From NCBI GenBank assembly GCA_012511995.1, contig JAAZFA010000073.1, forward strand, positions 1-24,241: 24,241 nucleotides of DNA, read 5' to 3'. Position 1 is the first letter of the stretch. Each line of letters opens with the position of its first letter. Below the pieces are notes generated by a model, which had not been told where the DNA came from, ran no database searches, and was given only the letters and a program-made list of their open reading frames with translations. This stretch comes from Thermoproteota archaeon (GTDB lineage Archaea > Thermoproteota > Bathyarchaeia > Bathyarchaeales > Bathycorpusculaceae). Shown here piece after piece: positions 1-7,886 of the stretch. The position numbers and the translations under genes were made by a program.

Positions 1-23
1 CTTTAGGTTTAAGGCGAATCAGT

Positions 24-365
24 GTGTCGATAGCAACCAAACAAAAACGCATCCAACGCGTTAAAATGGTATCTACCGGATTCTTTGTAGGAACTGGCGC
101 ATTGTTGTTGGCTTTTTTGCCATTCACCGGTTTTCCACCACATCTTGGTTTCCTTGGCATAGTTAGTCTTATAGCTGCTTTTAGTATTTACATGAAAAGG
201 ATTTGGGCATCTTGGTTAGTATTTATTTTACTAGTTTCAAACACCGTTTTCTCAACCGTTACCCTTTACTCGGTGGGTTTAAGTAACCTGTTGGTTACCA
301 CAATGATGTTGCCGTTTCTAGTGCTCACTTGGGTAATAGCCGTAGAGTATTTGCGCAGAAGGTAA
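24..365 (+). CDS. Small four-helix membrane protein, unknown function
   Basis: I do not recognise this 113-aa protein. It has a short basic N-terminus (several Lys/Arg within the first 14 residues) and about four hydrophobic stretches at residues 15-34, 40-57, 60-79 and 89-107. It ends in a Glu-Tyr-Leu-Arg-Arg-Arg tail, so it should be an integral membrane protein with little soluble mass. No catalytic or metal-binding motif is visible. The start is a GTG; the window begins only 23 bases upstream, so a longer upstream context cannot be judged. It converges on the MoeA-like gene with a gap of only 4 bases, leaving no separate terminator room. Confidence is moderate that it is a real gene, none for function. 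Confidence 0.6.
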   Translation: MSIATKQKRIQRVKMVSTGFFVGTGALLLAFLPFTGFPPHLGFLGIVSLIAAFSIYMKRIWASWLVFILLVSNTVFSTVTLYSVGLSNLLVTTMMLPFLVLTWVIAVEYLRRR

Positions 366-369
366 TTGT

Positions 370-1596
370 TTATGTTTTGCCAGCGGATCCACGAAGCAAA
401 TGTACTGTGACTTCTTGGTTGATTTCTATCTTTTCGTTTTCCCCAATTTCCACATAACCATCAGCAGCAGCTAATGCTGAAATAGTTCCTTGTGTTGTGG
501 TTGGGTCTGCGATTAGCCGGCATTGTTCGTCAAACGATAACTGTACTAAGGTGAATGTTCGGCTGCCTTTGGCACTGAAAAACTTTGATCCCGCAACTGC
601 AGTAATTGTTTTCAAGCTGGAAGTTGGTCTACCACCTAAACGCTGGACTAAAGTTCTAACAAATAACTGGTACATCAAGAGTGCTGCTGGGGGGTCGGTG
701 GGGAAGACAAAAACTGGTTTGCTATCTATAAAGGCTGCTGCTGAACGTTTCCCAGGTTTTATAGCGATACCATTTACTTCGATTCCTGGTTTGCCCAGAC
801 TGTCTATTATATCTACCGCGGAGGTGCTGTCTGTACATATAATTGCCATATCCGAGGAAGAAATTGCTGTTTTAATGAGTCGAGTCATTATTGTTTTGTC
901 TTCTGGAGAAACACCAAAGTAAACTGGTTTTGCTCCACATTCGGTTACAGCCGTGCTTATACTATATCCATTTGGATCGCGGCTTTTCTCAACTAGTAGC
1001 TGTTTATCTATGTTTATTATTTCAGGTGCAATGGATAGAACTGCAACAATAGGTGTTTTTAATACACTAACTTGGTTTAAGCCTAAAGCTGCCAATACGC
1101 CGACTTCAGAAGGTCCTAATACTTGACCTTTCTTAAAGATAACTGAGCCAGCTTTAAAATCTGATCCCGCTTCGTGTATATTCTCGCCAATTATGGCTGG
1201 ATTGTAAACATGCAGGATCTCATTTTCACGTTGGGTATCCATTATGCTGATTACTGTGTCTGCAAAATCTGGGAGGGCTTCGCCAGCTGTAATCTCCATG
1301 GCTTCATTGTCTTGTAGGGAAGCCTTCGGTGTTTCACCAGTGTTTATTCTGTAAATAACCTTGAATGTTGCTGGCTGCTCCTCATTTGCGTTTGTTGTAT
1401 CTTTAGCTTTGACTGCATAGCCTGCAATACGCGAATTGTTACTAGATGGAATATTACTGCTTGAAACAATGTTTTGTGCTAAAACTCGGTTGTATGCTTC
1501 CAATAGGATTACTTCTTCTTTTCCAAGAAACGAGGGCTTAAAGCTGTTTTCGATGGTTTGTTTTGCTTCTTCAAAGGTTTGCAGCTTCTTCAACAT
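370..1596 (-). CDS. MoeA-like protein with degenerate active-site motifs
   Basis: The 408-aa length and motif order match the MoeA/gephyrin E-domain family, which inserts molybdate or tungstate into adenylylated molybdopterin in the cytoplasm. Recognisable pieces are an N-terminal FEEAKQTI segment, NNSRIAGYA at 53-61 (family form NSAMDGYA), ITAGEALPDFADTVI at 102-116, a GENIHEAGSD segment at 137-146, a KPGKRS at 280-285 and FPTDPPAA at 298-305 (family form LPGNPVSA). Several normally invariant residues are changed: the Asp of MDGYA is Ala58, the TGDEL motif is SIAPEI at 188-193, and the glycine-rich SGGVSVGDYD loop is CTDSTSAVD at 254-262. It may therefore be a catalytically altered paralogue rather than a working MoeA. 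The start is ATG. No other molybdopterin gene is in the window. Confidence 0.8.
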   Translation of the reverse strand: MLKKLQTFEEAKQTIENSFKPSFLGKEEVILLEAYNRVLAQNIVSSSNIPSSNNSRIAGYAVKAKDTTNANEEQPATFKVIYRINTGETPKASLQDNEAMEITAGEALPDFADTVISIMDTQRENEILHVYNPAIIGENIHEAGSDFKAGSVIFKKGQVLGPSEVGVLAALGLNQVSVLKTPIVAVLSIAPEIINIDKQLLVEKSRDPNGYSISTAVTECGAKPVYFGVSPEDKTIMTRLIKTAISSSDMAIICTDSTSAVDIIDSLGKPGIEVNGIAIKPGKRSAAAFIDSKPVFVFPTDPPAALLMYQLFVRTLVQRLGGRPTSSLKTITAVAGSKFFSAKGSRTFTLVQLSFDEQCRLIADPTTTQGTISALAAADGYVEIGENEKIEINQEVTVHLLRGSAGKT

Positions 1597-1720
1597 TCAG
1601 TTCACGCTTGTAGAAAAAGTGTTATAGTGTAAAAAAGATATCGACATACTGCTACAATTCTATAGCCAACTCATATGTTATGGGTTCTCATGCTTTTTCA
1701 TTTTTTTCATAAAGATGATA

Positions 1721-1727
1721 TTTATAG
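1721..1727 (+). promoter_or_regulatory. Candidate TATA box for the nth-xpd pair
   Basis: TTTATAG preceded by a purine-rich AAAGATGA that could serve as a BRE lies about 40 bases upstream of the GTG start of the endonuclease III gene. This spacing fits an archaeal TATA/BRE promoter with a very short leader. It sits in the 167-base divergent gap between the MoeA-like gene and nth. AT-rich context makes chance matches likely. Confidence 0.35.
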
Positions 1728-1763
1728 TCATTTAGTCTTATTCTGACAATATTCTTAGGTAGG

Positions 1764-2441
1764 GTGAAGTATACGTTACCACAGGCAAGCGCACAAACAA
1801 TTTTAAACATCTTAAAGGACACTATACCTCTACCAAAACTCGTCAAAGCTGGTGCAGATCCATATCAAACCCTTATAGTAACGATTATTTCTCAGAACAC
1901 TACCGACATTAATACCGAACGCGCTTTTGAAAAACTTTCAAGACGTTTCAAGATTACACCTGAGGTGCTATCGAATGCGGAAACTACCGAGATCGAAAAC
2001 TGTATCCGTATCGGCGGGTTGTATAAAAGTAAAACCCGAGCTATACAGACAGCTTCCAAAATTATTCTTGAACAATTTGGTGGTAGCTTACACCAAATTT
2101 TAGGGTCTTTGCCTGTAGAAGATGCTCGTAAAATCTTAATGAAAATGCCAGGAATAGGCCCTAAAACAGCTGACGTTGTTTTGCTTTTTTCATTGGATAA
2201 GCCAACTATCCCCGTTGATACGCATGTGAATAGAGTCTCAAAAAGGTTAGGCTTAGCTATGCCAAAAGATGGCTATGAAGAAGTTCGCTTAAGTCTACAA
2301 ACAATCTTCCAGCCAAAAGATTACGCTTTAGTGCATTTACTTTTGATTGGTCATGGCAGAAAAACTTGCAAAGCCCAAAAACCCCAGTGTAAAATATGTC
2401 CCCTAATTATTATCTGCCCATCTATTGGAGGGCTATCATGA
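1764..2441 (+). CDS. nth: Endonuclease III, DNA glycosylase/AP lyase
   Basis: This 225-aa protein removes oxidised pyrimidines and cleaves abasic sites in base excision repair. The helix-hairpin-helix reads MPGIGPKTADVVL at residues 128-140 with the Schiff-base lysine at Lys134. The catalytic aspartate is Asp152 in VDTHVNRVSKRL. The [4Fe-4S] loop is intact: Cys202, Cys209, Cys212 and Cys218, the exact C-X6-C-X2-C-X5-C spacing. Length is normal for the family. The start is GTG just after an AGGTAGG stretch. The stop TGA overlaps the ATG of the following helicase gene (ATGA), so the two repair proteins are probably translationally coupled. Confidence 0.95.
   Translation: MKYTLPQASAQTILNILKDTIPLPKLVKAGADPYQTLIVTIISQNTTDINTERAFEKLSRRFKITPEVLSNAETTEIENCIRIGGLYKSKTRAIQTASKIILEQFGGSLHQILGSLPVEDARKILMKMPGIGPKTADVVLLFSLDKPTIPVDTHVNRVSKRLGLAMPKDGYEEVRLSLQTIFQPKDYALVHLLLIGHGRKTCKAQKPQCKICPLIIICPSIGGLS
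2427..2431 (+). promoter_or_regulatory. Ribosome binding site fixing the XPD start
   Basis: GGAGG lies 6 bases before the ATG at 2438 and inside the end of nth. It favours that ATG over the in-frame ATG at 2396, which would overlap nth by 46 bases and add 14 residues of nth-antiphase sequence. Confidence 0.7.
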
Positions 2442-4411
2442 ATAAACCAAAAGCTTCTCAAACTCAGGCTAAAACTCAAATCAAATTACCCGCTGAAGTT
2501 CTTGAATACTTTCCATATAATGCGGCAAGGCCTCATCAGGATGAGTTTATAGCCACAGTTAATAAGGCTGTAAACGAACGAAAAAGTGTACTCATCGAAG
2601 GGAGCAACGGATTAGGAAAAACTATCTCGGCACTTTCAGCTTGTTTACCCATTGCAACAAAGAAAGGTTTAAGAATTCTATATGTTGCACGAACACATCG
2701 ACAACACGACCGCGTAATAGACGAATTGCGGGCTATCTATAAACAGCGACCTGTCACAGGCATTAGTATCCGAGGAAGAAACGAAATGTGCCTTAATGTT
2801 TTTGCTGCTAAAGGCGCCTTCGATTCTAAATCTCTTATGGAAGTCTGTGAATTGCTAAAAAATAAGGGGCGATGCCCATACTACACCAATGTAGAACGTC
2901 GCTCGTATGAATACATTCAAATGCAGCAACAATTAGCCCACCGCCCCTATATGGGGTCAGAAATTTTGCGTGCTTGTAAGAAGCAAGAGATCTGTCCATA
3001 CGAATTAGTTAAAAGTGTAACTCATGATGCTAGAGTTATAGCGTTGAGTTACCTTTATGTTTTTGACCCGCAAATTCGTTCAGCTTTTCTTAAAAATTTA
3101 GAAACTGACCTTCAAAAAATCATACTAGTAGTCGACGAAGCGCATAATCTTCCAGAAACAGCAGTTGATATCTCTAGTAGCCAGCTTAGTCTATTCGTTC
3201 TTCGGCAAGCAGAGCTGGAGGCTGAGCGGTTTGGTTACAAAGATATCGAAAATTTTGCACGTTTCTTCCGTGTTGAGATAGATAAATTAACTGATAAAAT
3301 TAGTAAAGAAGAAGTTGTTGACCCCAATTTAATTTTGAAAATTATAGAGTCAGAAGGCAGTATTGTTAGACCTCGTGAATTCTTCATACACATGCATGAA
3401 GTCGGTCTAGCCATCAAAAAAGTATTACTATCTGAAGGTAAAAACCCGCGTAGTTACGTCAATGCCATAGCAGACTTTCTAAATAAATGGTTAGATACAA
3501 TATACGATGATTCCTATATCAACGTTGCAAGTAAATACTACAATAAAGATGGTAATAAAGCAGCCAAGCTTGAAATAGTCGCTTTAGATCCGGCAAAAAT
3601 TACTGAGCCAGTTTTTTCGCAAACGTACGCTAACGTAATTATGTCGGGTACTTTGCAGCCACTGGATGCTTATGCACATATGACAAAGCTACCTGAAAGT
3701 ACTGTGCGGTTCCTAGCATCGTCCCCATTCCCTAAAGAGCACGTTTTTTCTGCAGTTTGTCTTGGTGTTAGCACATCGATGAATGAACGTACACCCAAAA
3801 TGTATCAAACTATGATTGGTCGTATAAATGAAGTCGTTAATAGTACCCCCACCAATACAGGCATCTTCGCGGCATCATTTCAAGTTCTTAATGCTCTTCT
3901 CTCCGAGGGCCTTGAACAGCAATTGCTTAAACCATTGTATTGCGAGAAAAGTGGAATGAGTTCTAAAGAGAATGAAAAAATAGTGCAGAATTTCAAGGCA
4001 TGCGGTGAAAAAGGTGGTGCAGTATTTCTAGGAGTACAAGGTGGTCGTACTTCTGAAGGTGTTGATTTCCCAGGAAATCAGATGAATTCTGTAGTTGTTG
4101 TAGGTGTTCCATACGCTGAACCTACACCTCGTGTTCGTGCACAGATTGATTATTACGAAAATCGTTTTCAGGGTAGAGGTCGTGAATATGGCTATGTTTT
4201 ACCTGCGATGAAGAAAGCTTGTCAAGCTGCTGGTAGACCCATCCGTACTCTTGAAGACAAAGGCGCCATAATCTTTCTAGACTACCGTTATGCAACAGCG
4301 TATACTAAGAGTTTTATACCTTCTTGGGTTACAAATGGCATGAAAATAATACCGGATAAACCAGGGATATTATCGAATGAAATTACGCATTTTTTCTCAA
4401 ACCAAACTTAA
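2438..4411 (+). CDS. xpd: XPD/Rad3-type Fe-S DNA helicase
   Basis: This 657-aa superfamily 2 5'-3' helicase is an ATP-dependent DNA unwinding enzyme of the XPD/Rad3/DinG group, linked to DNA repair. Visible motifs are Walker A GSNGLGKT at 55-62, motif II DEAH at 233-236, a MSGTLQPLDAY segment, motif V GRTSEGVDFPG and motif VI QAAGRPIR. Four cysteines between motifs Ia and II (Cys118, Cys137, Cys146, Cys186) are placed like the [4Fe-4S] ligands of XPD. I start it at the ATG overlapping the nth stop, with GGAGG upstream. Its stop overlaps by 4 bases the end of the convergent polynucleotide kinase gene. Operon context with endonuclease III supports a repair role. Confidence 0.93.
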   Translation: MNKPKASQTQAKTQIKLPAEVLEYFPYNAARPHQDEFIATVNKAVNERKSVLIEGSNGLGKTISALSACLPIATKKGLRILYVARTHRQHDRVIDELRAIYKQRPVTGISIRGRNEMCLNVFAAKGAFDSKSLMEVCELLKNKGRCPYYTNVERRSYEYIQMQQQLAHRPYMGSEILRACKKQEICPYELVKSVTHDARVIALSYLYVFDPQIRSAFLKNLETDLQKIILVVDEAHNLPETAVDISSSQLSLFVLRQAELEAERFGYKDIENFARFFRVEIDKLTDKISKEEVVDPNLILKIIESEGSIVRPREFFIHMHEVGLAIKKVLLSEGKNPRSYVNAIADFLNKWLDTIYDDSYINVASKYYNKDGNKAAKLEIVALDPAKITEPVFSQTYANVIMSGTLQPLDAYAHMTKLPESTVRFLASSPFPKEHVFSAVCLGVSTSMNERTPKMYQTMIGRINEVVNSTPTNTGIFAASFQVLNALLSEGLEQQLLKPLYCEKSGMSSKENEKIVQNFKACGEKGGAVFLGVQGGRTSEGVDFPGNQMNSVVVVGVPYAEPTPRVRAQIDYYENRFQGRGREYGYVLPAMKKACQAAGRPIRTLEDKGAIIFLDYRYATAYTKSFIPSWVTNGMKIIPDKPGILSNEITHFFSNQT

Positions 4412-5493
4412 ACTTCATCAAGTTTTTTATTTAAAACTACCTTACCTAAAACAAGCCGTATAGGTTTCGAAGAAACTGATGTTTGAATTTTGAGTGTTCT
4501 TCTACTAGTGTTTATTGCTCGTAGGACACCAATACCCAGGAACCTTGTGCCGTATCCATACAATCCAACAAGGATACCCTTTTCTGGTTCCTGCGATTTG
4601 GGTATGCCATTACGCGGTTCAATGGTTAATTGGCTTATTGGGATGCATTGGAGTTTTGGTTTTTTCAGGTATTTCTTATAAGTCATTTCTCGTAGACTTT
4701 TGCGTTTGTCTGGTCCGCGTGCGCTCAACGCCGGTGAAGGCTCTACGACCATTACCCCTCCACCACCTAGATAGGACATGATTTGGTCTAATTCATCTTT
4801 GGCTTGGATACCCACAACTACGTCAGGTTTTAGTTCTTTTATCAGGGATAACTTGTAGTTAACTGCTACATCGCCTGCGATAAATCCGTCAGTATTTACT
4901 ATGACGTAATCCACTTCTTTTTGTAATGCCTCGTTAATCATAGATGTTAAACCTTGTATCATCTTTGGTATTGCATCGATAGGTGAGGTGACGCCTACGA
5001 AGAAACCATTTTGTAGTCTGAGGTTATTGAGTTCAGTAACTGCTTTAGTGGTGAGCGCGTAACCAACACTAGCTGCGGGTCCAATGTCTGATTGCCCCAA
5101 GTCACCGTCTACGACTGCAACTCTGTGATCTCCAACTACTAGCTTGTTTAGTAAGTATGCGCAAAAGCTGCTTTTACCCATATCAGCAGCACCTAAAACT
5201 ATGATTACTCTTGGTTTTTTTTCTAATTCTTTTACGATTTGAATCGGTTTATTCCATGATTGAGGAATTGTATTCCCTTCAACTTCGGTAATTGTTGCAT
5301 TAGCACCTAACATGATGTTAAGAACCATATTCTCGACTGCATAGAACGGTTTACGTTTATCTTTTCGAATTACTACCCGCTGAGTTTCCTTGAGTTGTTT
5401 ACCAAAGACTTCAGCTATACCAGAGACTATTTGGACAGATGCTGGACCATCTATCAGTAGGGTATTATTCTCTTGTACTGTTTGCTGCAACAA
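4408..5493 (-). CDS. Clp1/Grc3-type polynucleotide 5'-hydroxyl kinase
   Basis: This 361-aa protein belongs to the Clp1/Grc3/NOL9 family, which uses ATP or GTP to phosphorylate 5'-OH ends of RNA or DNA and acts in tRNA/rRNA processing. The P-loop is GAADMGKSS at 101-109, followed by a VAVVDGDLGQSDIGP stretch at 126-140, the characteristic second motif of this family. A VNTDGF segment and a beta-rich C-terminal domain (GILVGLYGYGTRFLGIGVL) also fit. The only available starts are tandem TTG codons just downstream of GGAAGAAAG; an in-frame TGA lies immediately upstream, so the TTG start and a 29-base overlap with the preceding RNase H-like gene are forced. That overlap implies translational coupling. 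Substrate (RNA or DNA) cannot be told from sequence. Confidence 0.87.
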   Translation of the reverse strand: MLQQTVQENNTLLIDGPASVQIVSGIAEVFGKQLKETQRVVIRKDKRKPFYAVENMVLNIMLGANATITEVEGNTIPQSWNKPIQIVKELEKKPRVIIVLGAADMGKSSFCAYLLNKLVVGDHRVAVVDGDLGQSDIGPAASVGYALTTKAVTELNNLRLQNGFFVGVTSPIDAIPKMIQGLTSMINEALQKEVDYVIVNTDGFIAGDVAVNYKLSLIKELKPDVVVGIQAKDELDQIMSYLGGGGVMVVEPSPALSARGPDKRKSLREMTYKKYLKKPKLQCIPISQLTIEPRNGIPKSQEPEKGILVGLYGYGTRFLGIGVLRAINTSRRTLKIQTSVSSKPIRLVLGKVVLNKKLDEV

Positions 5494-6115
5494 CTTTCTT
5501 CCTCATCAATATTCGTCCGGTTCTCCCAGCTATACGGATAGCGGAAGATATATGCCTAATCTTTCTACTATGCATTGTTAGGTGCCGATTGGTTCCCGTT
5601 TCATTAACCACTTCTAACATAACCTCATCTGGTAATGTGTCATCAAGATCCCACAGTAGCTCTCTATACACAGGCACACCAGTTCCAATCTTAACAATAA
5701 CACTGGTTACTGAAAAGTTAATGGTCTTTAATATCTTAAGGATACTGTTTACTAATTCTCGACCACTATAGCAGTTGCATTCTAACATTATTTTTCCATC
5801 AGCCAATATTGCCAATCCGATTACCTCGCCTGGATCTATACCAATTATTATTTTCTCATATGTTTCTTTACCTGATAATATTTTTTTTATTTCCATTAAT
5901 AAACTGTCAAGTTCCTCTTCCCCTTGATATATGAGGATTTTTGGATAGTCTACTAAACCCTTTTCTCCATTGGTAGTGATAACCAATTTAGCTCTAGACG
6001 GTATGGGTTCTCCAGGTATTAAACTAAAGAAGCTAATACCTTTTTCTCGCAAAGCGTTAGCTATAAAATAGTAAACTTTACCCTGTACTGTTGCAACAGC
6101 AACTTTTTCTTTCAT
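5465..6115 (-). CDS. RNase H/RuvC-fold (DUF460-like) putative nuclease
   Basis: The 216-aa protein has an N-terminal alpha/beta region (residues 1-82) and a C-terminal domain that starts IIIGIDPGEVIGLAIL at 89-104, the first strand of an RNase H-fold nuclease with a candidate catalytic Asp94. Further acidic candidates are Glu168 and Glu172 in LEVVNETGT. The family's closing helix usually carries Asp-Ala; here the corresponding stretch is HISSAIRIA (188-196), so one metal ligand may be lost. It most resembles archaeal DUF460/RuvC-like proteins, a group without firmly known function. The ATG start is clear. It is the first gene of the minus-strand pair with the Clp1-like kinase, which suggests shared nucleic-acid end processing; this is inference. 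Confidence 0.65.
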   Translation of the reverse strand: MKEKVAVATVQGKVYYFIANALREKGISFFSLIPGEPIPSRAKLVITTNGEKGLVDYPKILIYQGEEELDSLLMEIKKILSGKETYEKIIIGIDPGEVIGLAILADGKIMLECNCYSGRELVNSILKILKTINFSVTSVIVKIGTGVPVYRELLWDLDDTLPDEVMLEVVNETGTNRHLTMHSRKIRHISSAIRIAGRTGRILMRKKVVAANSTRE

Positions 6116-6190
6116 AAACCATCCTTTACGTATACTTTAAGTGCAAACAAATTATATTCTTCCAACTAATAATGCTTGACGTGTAGGTAT

Positions 6191-6871
6191 ATGGCGCCAA
6201 TTTCAACAGGTTGTAACTGTATTGATCAAAATATAGGTGGGGGTATCCAATCCGATAGCATTATACTTGTTTATGGTGAACCGGAAACTGGTAAATCTAC
6301 CTTTGCACTCCAGTGTGCTGTCAATTCTGCGATTCAAGGTGGCAAAATTCTTTATGTTGATTGTGATAATACTTTTTCTACAGAACGTCTTTTGCAAATT
6401 GCTGGTTATGATTTTAATACGGTGTCTGAACGGATAGTGCTCGTTAAGCCTCGTGATTTTCGGGAACAAACAGTATTAACCGAGCACATAGAAGATTATG
6501 CTGTTAATGTTGGACTGATTATTTTCGATACTTTTACTGCGCTTTACAGTGCGAAAGCCGCTGAATCGCCTAAAGCTTTCAGTACAAATCGTGAATTGAA
6601 TCGGCAACTTGCCTTACTTGCGCAATTAACGAAGACGAAAAAGATCCCACTTGTTATTAACAGCCAAGTGCGCAGCATAATAAGCGAGCAATCGGCAAGT
6701 GTTCGACCAGTGGCAACCCGTGTGTTAAACTTCTGGGCTGACAACGTCCTGTTATTCAAGCCTACAGACTTTTCTCGAGTAATACAAGTTATCATAGAAA
6801 AAGCCCCTGGATTAACCGCCGAAGTAGCGTGCTACGTACAAATAGGGGCAGGCGGATTAACAGATGCATAA
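6191..6871 (+). CDS. radB: RadB-like RecA-family ATPase
   Basis: This 226-aa single-domain RecA-fold ATPase matches RadB, a RadA paralogue that helps homologous recombination and repair. It opens with ISTGCNCIDQNIGGGI, the usual N-terminal signature, then Walker A GEPETGKST at 29-37 (Lys35) and Walker B LIIFD at 109-113. There is no N-terminal HhH domain as in RadA, which agrees with RadB or other short RadA paralogues (aRadC). An upstream in-frame TTG at 6176 would add five residues, but the ATG at 6191 aligns with the normal family start. It is divergent from the RNase H-like gene and 12 bases upstream of carS. Short TACK RadA paralogues are hard to tell apart from RadB by eye. Confidence 0.8.
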   Translation: MAPISTGCNCIDQNIGGGIQSDSIILVYGEPETGKSTFALQCAVNSAIQGGKILYVDCDNTFSTERLLQIAGYDFNTVSERIVLVKPRDFREQTVLTEHIEDYAVNVGLIIFDTFTALYSAKAAESPKAFSTNRELNRQLALLAQLTKTKKIPLVINSQVRSIISEQSASVRPVATRVLNFWADNVLLFKPTDFSRVIQVIIEKAPGLTAEVACYVQIGAGGLTDA

Positions 6872-6883
6872 TTTCAATAGATC

Positions 6884-7417
6884 ATGGTTGACCACAAAAT
6901 GGATATAGCTCTACTAATAGCTGAAGCATTAAAATTCATCTTTCCAGCTTACTGCGCCAATGCTACACCAGTTCTTGCGGGTGGCGGAAAAAAAATTGAT
7001 TTGGGTAAAAACTTCGTCGATAATAAACGCGTCTTTGGTAACAATAAGACTTTTCGTGGTTTCTTTTTTGGCTGGATAGTGGGTTTTAGTGTAGGCTTAG
7101 TAGAGGGTTTGTTTTTCGGCTTTGACAAGTATCCTGTGTTATTTAGTTTGCTAATTCCTTTTGGAGCCCTTTTAGGTGATTTGTTCGCAGCTTTTATTAA
7201 AAGACGTTTAGATATACCACCTGGTGGGATGTTGCTTGTTGTGGATCAAATCGACTTTGTCATGGGTGCTTTGGTCTTTACGTTACCTCTGGCTTTTATG
7301 GGGATATTTGCGTTGACTTGGCAGGTGGGAGTTACTGTATTGATTATTACTCCTCCGATTCATTTACTGACTAATTTTGGCGCTTACAAGTTAAAGCTAA
7401 AAAAACACCCTTGGTAA
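6884..7417 (+). CDS. carS: CDP-archaeol synthase
   Basis: CarS transfers CMP from CTP to unsaturated archaeol phosphate in the membrane, making the activated precursor for archaeal polar lipids. The 177-aa length, the FPAYCANATPVLAGGGKKID segment near residues 20-39, the NKTFRGFFFGW stretch and the C-terminal signature IKRRLDIPPGG...VVDQIDFVMGA (cytidylyltransferase motif with Asp-x2-Asp) are all typical. Around five hydrophobic segments are visible. The start at 6884 is ATG, with a second ATG at 6899 as an alternative that would trim five residues. Twelve bases separate it from radB, so the two are likely cotranscribed although they are functionally unrelated. Confidence 0.93.
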   Translation: MVDHKMDIALLIAEALKFIFPAYCANATPVLAGGGKKIDLGKNFVDNKRVFGNNKTFRGFFFGWIVGFSVGLVEGLFFGFDKYPVLFSLLIPFGALLGDLFAAFIKRRLDIPPGGMLLVVDQIDFVMGALVFTLPLAFMGIFALTWQVGVTVLIITPPIHLLTNFGAYKLKLKKHPW

Positions 7418-7469
7418 GACCAATACCTTTTATATTTCAAATAGTAAAAAATGATACTTGATTTTGAGT

Positions 7470-7886
7470 TTAACTCATCTTGAAAAGGATTGCTGTTTCC
7501 AAGAATATGTATGATAGCAGTACAAAAGTAACGCCTACAACCAGTAACATGTATGCCTGTCTAGGTTTATTGGCGTTTTTTGCAGCCTGATAAAATGCTA
7601 GTAACCCTAAAAAGCCCATTGAGTAGAGCATTGCCGAAACAATGGTGTCTGCCACGAATTGTTCACTTATACCTGGATAGAGGAAGTAGAATGTTGTTCC
7701 AGTATAAAATGCGCCAATTGGTTGATTTATTAAAGTGTATAAGCCTCCGCCAAAGAGGAATATTGCAAAAGCTAAACCAGCCAATGTAATTATTGTTAAT
7801 GTCGGTGTATTGGTGGACGCTTTACGGAACCATCGACTGAGCGAGAAAGACAGTTCTCCTGATGTTTTCTTTATTTTTCCAGACAC
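7470..7886 (-). CDS. OSTC-like (OST3/OST6 family) oligosaccharyltransferase subunit
   Basis: The 138-aa protein has a basic cytosolic N-terminus and three membrane segments (about 30-53, 79-100 and 111-135). Its pattern resembles eukaryotic OSTC/DC2, the subunit that docks STT3A to the translocon. Shared features, compared from memory, are a GGxxY-x-xI-x2-P segment after helix 1 (here GGGLYTLINQP, 46-56), a Gln-Phe/Tyr before helix 2, SxxLYSMGFLGLL in helix 2, and a VxFVLLSxxFxxxxxxMK-like third helix. No thioredoxin domain is present, unlike OST3/OST6 proper. The start is GTG behind GAGGAAAAGAA and overlaps the preceding small zinc protein by 16 bases. AglB is encoded about 3 kb away. Family assignment is by pattern only. 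Confidence 0.6.
   Translation of the reverse strand: MSGKIKKTSGELSFSLSRWFRKASTNTPTLTIITLAGLAFAIFLFGGGLYTLINQPIGAFYTGTTFYFLYPGISEQFVADTIVSAMLYSMGFLGLLAFYQAAKNANKPRQAYMLLVVGVTFVLLSYIFLETAILFKMS

Noticed and set aside
497..922. 141-aa plus-strand open frame
   Set aside because: It lies wholly within the MoeA-like gene on the other strand and shows no family features.
2396..2437. Longer start for the XPD helicase
   Set aside because: The added 14 residues duplicate nth sequence out of frame, while the ATG at 2438 has GGAGG upstream and overlaps the nth stop as ATGA.
6176..6190. TTG start for the RadB-like gene
   Set aside because: It adds only five residues not typical of the family; the ATG at 6191 fits the known N-terminus.
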